In this document: positions 8,883 to 15,081 of the stretch, in pieces | Layout: each line of letters begins with the position of its first letter | Position numbering within the stretch: position 1 is the first letter of the stretch | Source: an uncultured Granulosicoccaceae bacterium | GTDB taxonomy: Bacteria > Pseudomonadota > Gammaproteobacteria > Granulosicoccales > Granulosicoccaceae | Reading direction: 5' to 3' | Assembly: GCA_937928685.1 (NCBI GenBank) | Contig: CALGJU010000177.1 | Location: 1-38,544, forward strand | DNA length: 38,544 nt | Notes under the pieces: generated by a model | Database searches by the model: none | The model's input: only the letters and a program-made list of their open reading frames with translations | Told to the model about the DNA's origin: nothing | Position numbers and translations under genes: made by a program

Positions 8883-10112
8883 TCAAATGAGAAACAAGCA
8901 TTTTGCTAATATCATCAAAGCGTTTTTTACATCGGTAATCGAACCATCACGGTAGGTTGCTGTGAATGCGAAGCTCCCTGCCATCCAGCTATTGGTAAAT
9001 ATTATTGCAACCAATTTTTTAACTAAATGAGGTTTCGCTGAAAAACGCCGTCTAAGCTTTGTACGCGACCAAGTGACGAATGCAATCACTCCAATGCCCT
9101 GATACAAGCCCCAGGCTACCCAACTGGGTGTTCCTCCGTGCCAGAGTCCAATAGCAAGAAAGGTAAGTAAAATTGCGAAATACGGGTTTCGTGTCAGCCC
9201 GATGGTCGGCATGTAAACATAGGCCTGGCACCAACTGCCCAGGGATATATGCCAGCGTTTCCAGAGCATTGAAATGTTTGTCGCTAGAAATGGCCAATTG
9301 AAATTCTCTGCAATTTTAAACCCCAGGAGCCTTGAGGAACCAATCGCAATATCGCTGTAGGCACTAAAATCCAAATAGATTATAAGGTAGCTTATTAAAA
9401 GAAATGCTATTACCTTATAGTGTGAAATTAGCTCTATGTTGGTGAGAATGGTGTCACCAGTATGAGAATTTAATAAGTGTGTCAACACAATGTCAGAAAT
9501 AAGGAATTTTTTAATTAAGCCATAAATAATTCGGGTGGTCCCCTCAACGAAATCGCGTCTCCTGTTTTCTGGTTGCCAGTGTTTTTGAAAGTGATCAAAC
9601 CGCTCAATTGGCCCCGCTGTATAGATGGGAAATAAGAAGATGTAATTAAAAAACTGGAAGAAGGTATGGGGTGCTAATCGTCCTCGATGGTTCTCAACAA
9701 GGTAGTGAATAAGTTTAAACGAAAAGTAACTGACCCCAAGGGGAATTAATGTTTCTCCAGTGAGTGGCTTTCCAGCGATGGTCAGGATGATTTCGGGCAC
9801 ATATTTGTGATAGACAAGATAGCCAATCACTATAAGAATTAAAATTGTTGTTGTGTGCCTGCCCGAAGCGTTTTTTCGTTTCTGACGAAGCGGTAAATAG
9901 TAGGCTGCAGCAGTTATAGCGATTAGGTAAAGGATAACGCCATATTTAGTTGGTAGTGATTCTCCGTTTGCGGGATTTACGCAATATAAGAGTAAAAAAA
10001 GAAAGCAGAGTGACAATAAACTGAAGAATGGAAAACGGTACTTATCCGCTATGATAAATGATGCTGTAAGGCCTGCAGCAAGGTAGAGCCAGTAATAGAT
10101 TTCAGTGATCAA
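8883..10112 (-). CDS. MBOAT-family membrane O-acyltransferase (DltB-like)
   Basis: Polytopic inner-membrane acyltransferase, 409 aa, close to DltB in length and shorter than AlgI. Family motifs are GPIERFDHF near 167-175, WKRWHISLGSW with H288, and IGLWHGG with H325, the expected catalytic histidine. About ten membrane helices can be drawn. DltB takes an aminoacyl group from a carrier protein on the cytoplasmic side and passes it outward. This gene is the last of a six-gene operon that also has a carrier protein, ligase, microprotein and SGNH protein, which argues for a DltB-type role rather than AlgI-type acetylation. The start is a TTG at 10112: no ATG or GTG lies upstream in frame after the previous in-frame stop, and the ribosome site is weak. 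Confidence 0.88.
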   Translation of the reverse strand: MITEIYYWLYLAAGLTASFIIADKYRFPFFSLLSLCFLFLLLYCVNPANGESLPTKYGVILYLIAITAAAYYLPLRQKRKNASGRHTTTILILIVIGYLVYHKYVPEIILTIAGKPLTGETLIPLGVSYFSFKLIHYLVENHRGRLAPHTFFQFFNYIFLFPIYTAGPIERFDHFQKHWQPENRRRDFVEGTTRIIYGLIKKFLISDIVLTHLLNSHTGDTILTNIELISHYKVIAFLLISYLIIYLDFSAYSDIAIGSSRLLGFKIAENFNWPFLATNISMLWKRWHISLGSWCQAYVYMPTIGLTRNPYFAILLTFLAIGLWHGGTPSWVAWGLYQGIGVIAFVTWSRTKLRRRFSAKPHLVKKLVAIIFTNSWMAGSFAFTATYRDGSITDVKNALMILAKCLFLI

Positions 10113-10152
10113 GCGTTTATCAGTCTGTGAGTTGAAGGTTTCTCGTTCGTGC

Positions 10153-10284
10153 TCAGAAGCCTTGATAGCGGAATACTGCGGTACCGGTTGATGTAAGAAA
10201 GAGGCTGACTAGTGCAAAAGTAAATAATATTCCTAGAATAATCCCTCTAATACACTGCGAGAGTCTTGTGATTTTATTACGCAT
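10153..10284 (-). CDS. DltX-like single-pass membrane microprotein
   Basis: 43 aa, found by reading the gap between the SGNH and MBOAT genes. A basic N-terminus (MRNKITRLSQ) precedes one membrane helix at about 14-31, and the protein ends exactly at FRYQGF. DltX proteins of Gram-positive bacteria have the same build, a short single-pass protein ending in an F-x-Y-x-x-F motif. The C-terminal tyrosine (Y40 here) is thought to carry the D-alanyl group between DltB and DltD. The ATG lies 1 base after the TAA of the SGNH gene and the stop is 40 bases before the MBOAT start, so it is placed for coupled translation. The assignment rests on architecture, motif and context; I could not run a search. 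Confidence 0.82.
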   Translation of the reverse strand: MRNKITRLSQCIRGIILGILFTFALVSLFLTSTGTAVFRYQGF

Positions 10285-10285
10285 T

Positions 10286-11368
10286 TTACTGATGATCCGT
10301 AGCTTGGATAATTTTTGAGTCCATAATCAATCTAGCGAGGTGGGAGGTGTAGGAAGACGACGTCGGACTTTTTCTGACGTGAACAAGATCGTAAAAATCG
10401 GCGGAATTGTATGGAAAATAGTGTGAAGGGTTATGGTACGTAACATTGTATTTTTCGGTGAACTCGATGATAAGATTTTCGTATGCTGTTATAAATTCCT
10501 TCCCGACATGTGAGCTTAAAAAATCGGGGCTTAGTGGTTTTTCAATGAAAGTGATCTTTAATTCGGGCTTACTTTCTACAATATTAATTGTAGTGCTCAA
10601 GGCTTTTAGTCCTGTATCGATAAAAGTGCGATATTTTTTATAGGGTAGAGAAAGTTCAAGCGAGTACGTGTTCTTTAGTGCGTTCAGTTCTTCGGTCGAT
10701 TTTTTTGCTGCGTACATCTTAAGGTGTACAGATCTTTCAGTTCTTCTCTGGTCGTTGGAAAACCAGTAATTAATAAATCGTGGTAATAAAAACCTGAAAT
10801 TGTCGATGCCGTAGACACCGGTTGTGCGGTTGCTCCGGTGACCGATACTATCGAGAAAATTCATGAGGGCTTCAGACGTGTAGCCTCGTCGGTTTCCATA
10901 TGAAGCACTGTCAAGCATTTTTGAATTTATGATAAAGCTTTTGGCGGATATGCCTAGCACGACGAGCCCGGTCGAATTATCGGGAAGATTGTCTATGATA
11001 GCCAATGACTCCAATAGAGATTGACCTCCACCGCGAAGATCGACAATGCGAGCATCAAAATTGTTTCGTTTTAATTCATCTGTAAGCAGATTTACTCTGA
11101 CTATCTCGCGAAGTGCGCTATCACCAATCAGATAGATCGATTCCAGTGGTGCTGTTTCGGCTTTTAGTTGGAGGACGGTTGAAGTAATAAATATATCATC
11201 GTCTCTTTCATCTGTGGCGAGAAGTGAGGCATTCTCAATGATGTTGGTTGGATCGGAAAAGCTAAAATAGAAGCAACACAAGACTATGCTTGTTAATACG
11301 GCTACTACAAGAGATAGCTCAGAGGGTTTTACTAACCCATCAATAAAAGCTTTTGACTTTGATCGCAT
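10286..11368 (-). CDS. Membrane-anchored SGNH-like protein (DltD/AlgJ-like role)
   Basis: 360 aa from the ATG at 11368 (a GTG two codons upstream is possible). One N-terminal membrane helix at about 19-37 anchors a periplasmic domain. The SGNH nucleophile motif is IGDSAL with S84, a second glycine block is LRGGGQS, and the C-terminal acid/base pair is DLVH (D327, H330). The canonical block III GxND is replaced by LGISAK, so the oxyanion Asn is not evident, as in some DltD-like and AlgJ-like proteins. In Dlt pathways the equivalent protein transfers the acyl group from the membrane carrier to the surface polymer. Position between the ligase and microprotein genes supports that role; overall similarity to DltD itself looks low. 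Confidence 0.75.
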   Translation of the reverse strand: MRSKSKAFIDGLVKPSELSLVVAVLTSIVLCCFYFSFSDPTNIIENASLLATDERDDDIFITSTVLQLKAETAPLESIYLIGDSALREIVRVNLLTDELKRNNFDARIVDLRGGGQSLLESLAIIDNLPDNSTGLVVLGISAKSFIINSKMLDSASYGNRRGYTSEALMNFLDSIGHRSNRTTGVYGIDNFRFLLPRFINYWFSNDQRRTERSVHLKMYAAKKSTEELNALKNTYSLELSLPYKKYRTFIDTGLKALSTTINIVESKPELKITFIEKPLSPDFLSSHVGKEFITAYENLIIEFTEKYNVTYHNPSHYFPYNSADFYDLVHVRKSPTSSSYTSHLARLIMDSKIIQATDHQ

Positions 11369-11400
11369 TTTCACTGGTTAGAACTATTTACTCGAACAGG

Positions 11401-12936
11401 TTACCTGTTATGGCTTTGAAATACTTGCTTGGACAATGCTTGATAGTCTATTTTTCCGTTGGGGGTGCGGGGTAGTTTATCGAGCAGAAAGAATTTTCGT
11501 GGCTGCATGTAGGGTCCTAGTAAAGTAGGAACAATTCGTTGAAGTTCCTTAATAATTTCTGGCACACCGGGTTTTGGGACAACCACAGCAACAATCATAT
11601 CGCCTATGATTTCATGCGGAGTTGATATAATTCCAATATCTTCGATGGTAGGAATATTAAGCATTATCCGTTCGATCTCTTCCGGGTTCACTTTAACCCC
11701 CATGGATTTGAGTTGCCTGTCGCGTCTTCCGGAAAGGTATAGCATTCCCTGGTCATTCAGATAGCCAAAGTCACCGGTGTAGACCGCCAGAGCCGCATTC
11801 GATTTCTCATTGTTCCATACAGGAGTTGGTTTTAACACTTTTTCGGTTGCCTGTATGTCTCCCCAGTAGCCCTGGAATACACCGGTGCCATAATGAACGA
11901 TTTCCCCGATCTCCCCGGCTTTTGCTCTGCTACCGTGTTCGGTGATCACGCTGAGTGTCACGCCAGGTATTGCGTAGCCTACAGAGTCCGGGTTTTGCTT
12001 CGCCATTGATGTGGGAAGGGTAGATGTTCTATATGTTTCCGTTAATCCATAGTTGAAGGAGAATTCACTGGTGCTGAAAAAACGGAAAAGTTCTTCCCTG
12101 ATTCCAATGGGTAGGGTGGATCCCGTGTTAGTTACCAGTCTAATGGATGAGCATTCAGTATCCTGTATTGGTGACACACCGCGAAACAGTGATGCGAACA
12201 AAGAGGGGACGCCAGCAAAAATAGTTGGTTGATTTACCTCAATTGATTTACAAATTCCAAATGGATCATTTGTCGATGGCAATATCTGGCATATACCCAG
12301 CAGAATGGTGCTGAGAAGCTGACCATATCCATAATCGAATGACCAGGGGATCGCACAGAGAATGGAGTCGGTGGGTTTGATATTAAGTGACTGTGCTACC
12401 GACTTGCAGGCGTTGATGAGAGTCGAGTGTGACTGCGCCACGCCTTTCGGGGTGCCCGTCGAACCAGACGTGAAAAGTATAGAGGCGGTGTTTTTAAAGC
12501 TGGTCGTAGATACATTACTATTTGCACAACATCGTTGTAGTAGCTGATTTTTTGTTGCGTAGAGTTCTTCCAGAGAAATTTGAATTGTCTCTTTTGCTAA
12601 CGCGTGCTGTTTGTTGGAGGAGGAGAATATTGCCAAGGTACAGTCGGTTCTTTCTGCAGCGATCCTGACGTGCGTTGGCGCTAATTGTTCATTGATAATA
12701 ACTGGTATAACGCCCAGGTAAAATAGACCAAGCAGTATTGATGCTGTATCAATTGAATTGGGAAGACAAATTAAGCATGTGTCGCCTTGTTGTATTCCGT
12801 ACTGCGACAGTAGTCGTGCAGCGTTGAGCGAGAGATTTCGAAGTTGTAGATAATTGATCTGCTGATCAAGGTAAATCAAAGCAGTTTTGTCGGGATAACG
12901 GTGAACTATCTGTTCGAATGTATCAAACACCCTCAC
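11401..12936 (-). CDS. AMP-forming amino acid/acyl ligase (DltA-like; exosortase-associated ligase type)
   Basis: Adenylate-forming enzyme, 511 aa, expected to activate a carboxylic or amino acid with ATP and load it on the phosphopantetheine of the neighbouring carrier protein. Motifs in order: P-loop-like LFTSGSTGTPKGV (about 153-165), FNYGLTETYRTSTLP, YTGDFG, GRRDRQLKSMGVKVNPEEIE and the catalytic lysine K495 in PRTPNGKIDY. The YGLTETYR-type A5 motif recalls the AMP ligases that accompany exosortase A loci (TIGR03098 family), which also travel with a PLP decarboxylase and a carrier protein; no exosortase is in this window. The GTG start at 12936 has AGGAGA 8 bases upstream. The substrate cannot be read from sequence. 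Confidence 0.85.
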   Translation of the reverse strand: MRVFDTFEQIVHRYPDKTALIYLDQQINYLQLRNLSLNAARLLSQYGIQQGDTCLICLPNSIDTASILLGLFYLGVIPVIINEQLAPTHVRIAAERTDCTLAIFSSSNKQHALAKETIQISLEELYATKNQLLQRCCANSNVSTTSFKNTASILFTSGSTGTPKGVAQSHSTLINACKSVAQSLNIKPTDSILCAIPWSFDYGYGQLLSTILLGICQILPSTNDPFGICKSIEVNQPTIFAGVPSLFASLFRGVSPIQDTECSSIRLVTNTGSTLPIGIREELFRFFSTSEFSFNYGLTETYRTSTLPTSMAKQNPDSVGYAIPGVTLSVITEHGSRAKAGEIGEIVHYGTGVFQGYWGDIQATEKVLKPTPVWNNEKSNAALAVYTGDFGYLNDQGMLYLSGRRDRQLKSMGVKVNPEEIERIMLNIPTIEDIGIISTPHEIIGDMIVAVVVPKPGVPEIIKELQRIVPTLLGPYMQPRKFFLLDKLPRTPNGKIDYQALSKQVFQSHNR

Positions 12937-12997
12937 TTATTGTTTCTCCTGTGTTTAGGCGTGTAGCTTGAAAGCTTTGAATATTCAAAATAAGCGC

Positions 12998-14254
12998 TTA
13001 GGAGAATTGTGATATGTCTGCAAGATTATTCTGAACGATCATGACCTCGCTTGGTATTGGATGACTTATGAAGTGTATTGGACTAGCGGTAAGGCCGTAG
13101 GCACCTGACATTGGTATCGCAAGTATATCTCCAATGTGGGTTTCTGGCAGCACAATGTGTTGTGCCAAAACATCGATTGAGGTACACAGGGGGCCAACCA
13201 ATGTGTATTTGTGTTCCTGTTCCTGTTCCTGTTGCTGTTGCTTAGTCTTACTTATGTTTTTAATTTTCCAGTTTCTTCGTATAACCGTACCCATTAGCCC
13301 ACACGCTGCAAGATGATTATTGAAGCCCGCATCACATAGGCGTATTTCACGATCCTGGGTACTCTTTGCACTTACGACACTGGTTAGGAGGACACCGCAT
13401 GGAGCGATAAGCCACCGACCAAGTTCCAGGGTGCATTGTGTAGACGCAAAGCAATCATTGGTTTTTAGCTGCTGAATGACATTTTTTATGCCTTCTGCAG
13501 CGCCTATAATATCTAGTTCTTCGTCGCCATGAAAATAGGGGACGCCAAAGCCGCTACCGAAAATGAGTTTCCTGGGATGTATATCTGCAATCGCCGCTGC
13601 GCCAGTGAATGAATCTGCCATGATATGAAAGTTTTCGATAATTGCATCAGCTGAAAGGCAGTTGCTTCCAGAATAGATGTGAAAACCTTCAAGCGACAGG
13701 CCTGGAAGCGAGATTATATGTTGAAGTTTTTCGGCAAGGGTACCCTCGTCGATGCCAAATTGACTTGATTTTCCAGTCATACTTGCACCGAATTGCTTCG
13801 GCGTTTTGGAGGGATTAATACGCAGAAGAATAGGCTGAGTCTGGTGTCTTTGTACGCAAATGCTACTCACCGTTTCGGCCTCGTGGGCTGATTCAATGAT
13901 AAGTTCACCAACGCCGAGCGCAACCGCTTTTTCCAGATCTCTGGGTTTTTTGGCAGGCCCGGAAAATGAAATGGATTGTGCAGATATTCCTGAGTAAACT
14001 GCTCGTTCTACTTCTCCTATGGATGACGCATCGAAATTCTCGATGATCTCTTGAAATGTTTTCAGAATGTGCTTATTTGGATTGGACTTTATCGCGAAGC
14101 TAAGGTCAAAGTGATCTCCAAAAACCGAAGTTAGGAAGTTTGTTCTGTCTCGCAGCATGGTATCGCTGTAGACATAACACGGAGTGTCAAAATTGCTTTT
14201 TATTGTCTCCTCAAATCTGGCAAGTTGTGCCCATGGGAAACTGCTTTGGATCAT
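12998..14254 (-). CDS. Fold type III PLP decarboxylase (BtrK/LysA-like)
   Basis: 418 aa with the alanine-racemase-type barrel of diaminopimelate and ornithine decarboxylases. K56 in FAIKSNPN binds PLP, H192 in FHIYSGS stacks on the ring, GSGFGVPY (233-240) and ELGR (277-280) hold the phosphate, and C357/D361 in CTSID form the substrate and proton-donor motif. The usual EPGR is ELGR here. Its ATG overlaps the carrier-protein stop by 4 bases, so the two products are made together. BtrK decarboxylates glutamate while it is bound to the carrier BtrI, and exosortase loci hold the same trio (TIGR03099 family), so a carrier-bound amino acid is the favoured substrate over free diaminopimelate. A Gln/Glu-rich insert occupies about 338-348. 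Confidence 0.85.
   Translation of the reverse strand: MIQSSFPWAQLARFEETIKSNFDTPCYVYSDTMLRDRTNFLTSVFGDHFDLSFAIKSNPNKHILKTFQEIIENFDASSIGEVERAVYSGISAQSISFSGPAKKPRDLEKAVALGVGELIIESAHEAETVSSICVQRHQTQPILLRINPSKTPKQFGASMTGKSSQFGIDEGTLAEKLQHIISLPGLSLEGFHIYSGSNCLSADAIIENFHIMADSFTGAAAIADIHPRKLIFGSGFGVPYFHGDEELDIIGAAEGIKNVIQQLKTNDCFASTQCTLELGRWLIAPCGVLLTSVVSAKSTQDREIRLCDAGFNNHLAACGLMGTVIRRNWKIKNISKTKQQQQEQEQEHKYTLVGPLCTSIDVLAQHIVLPETHIGDILAIPMSGAYGLTASPIHFISHPIPSEVMIVQNNLADISQFS
13213..13242. repeat. Hexanucleotide microsatellite inside the decarboxylase gene
   Basis: Five tandem 6-base units on the plus strand: GTTCCT three times, then GTTGCT twice. On the coding strand they give a Gln/Glu run (QQQQEQEQE) in a loop just before the catalytic cysteine motif. 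Units of six keep the frame, so copy-number change would alter loop length without knocking out the gene. Confidence 0.8.
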
Positions 14255-14487
14255 AGCTTGCTCTGGAGATAAGCCATTATTCTTTCGATAGTGTCGAAAT
14301 TTTCCAGATTTACTTCCGATGGGCTGACACGGATTCCGCCGTTATCTTCGATGAAGCTCATTAGGGCGACTAGCGAAAAACTGTCTACAATCCCGGAGCT
14401 AAAGAGCGTCGTGTCACGTGTCAGCGTAGCAACGTCTACATCCAACTCTTGGTCTAAAAAAACTCTTACTGATTCTTCTGAAATCAC
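14251..14487 (-). CDS. Acyl/peptidyl carrier protein (DltC-like)
   Basis: 78-residue, strongly acidic four-helix carrier protein. The phosphopantetheine attachment site is S36 in GIVDSFSL; the DSF variant replaces the more common DSL. It would carry the amino acid activated by the ligase at 11401-12936 and present it to the decarboxylase and then to the MBOAT protein. It is the first gene of the operon; its TGA overlaps the decarboxylase ATG. The start is a GTG at 14487 with an AGAAAGA stretch upstream. DltC and the BtrI-type and exosortase-associated carriers have the same size, and sequence alone does not separate them. Confidence 0.87.
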   Translation of the reverse strand: MISEESVRVFLDQELDVDVATLTRDTTLFSSGIVDSFSLVALMSFIEDNGGIRVSPSEVNLENFDTIERIMAYLQSKL

Positions 14488-15081
14488 TTCTGCGTCTTTC
14501 TGTTAATTAATTGACTAAGTAATGTTACCAGCGTCACCCGGAGACTCGTTCTGGTCAATGGGAAATAAATTTGTGTGCGTAACTTCTGCGTATCGGACCA
14601 CGCTTGGTCTGAGAATTATTGCAGCATAACAGAAGTTTGGAGCTTATTTAATCAGCCCGCAAAACCTTCCCGGCGTTTTCGATGCCGTGGTACTGCATTA
14701 GTTGATTACCAAAGCTTGAACACGGAACCAGAAGTTTGGCAGTCGAGTCAATTATGTGCCGAGTACAAGTTGGATAATTAGACCTGTCGGGGGGTAACTT
14801 GTTCAAAGGTATTAGTTCGGTTTGACCGGTTCAGTGAGCTGGAAAACAGATCAATCCGTAGATGGTCAACGAAATAGGAAAGGTGTTTTCACGTAACTTG
14901 TTGTATTGGTTGAAGTAAAAAGTTCGCTTGCGGTGACTGGTATGGCTGCTATGCAGCGTCTGGAACGCTATATGCGTTTCCATCGACGTAATACCGATCT
15001 TAGAAGCTACGCACCAACAATTGCTAGCACGTTAGTTATCCAGAATTCTGATAGTGAATATCAGTGGACGAGGGAATAAAA
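14488..15081. promoter_or_regulatory. 594-base divergent control region between carrier-protein operon and DUF11 gene
   Basis: No credible gene lies here; a 68-codon plus-strand frame at 14575-14781 has no recognisable family signal. It must hold promoters for the minus-strand Dlt-like operon and the plus-strand large gene. Visible structure includes two adjacent small dyads, GCTGC-TAT-GCAGC (about 14946-14958) and AACGC-TATAT-GCGTT (about 14964-14978), and a direct repeat CAGAAGTTTGG (about 14629 and 14730). I found no well-spaced sigma-70 boxes. The length suggests more than simple constitutive promoters. Confidence 0.45.

Noticed and set aside
10140-10286. Treating the 170-base gap between SGNH and MBOAT genes as non-coding
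   Set aside because: Hand translation gives a compact membrane microprotein with a DltX-type C-terminal motif, so it is reported as a gene.
11401-14487. Exosortase/PEP-CTERM locus
   Set aside because: Ligase, decarboxylase and carrier protein resemble exosortase A companions, but no exosortase, PEP-CTERM protein or ATP-grasp partner is in the window; MBOAT, SGNH and microprotein genes point to a Dlt-like role.
14575-14781. 68-codon plus-strand frame in the large divergent control region
   Set aside because: No family resemblance, no convincing ribosome site and an odd composition; treated as chance.
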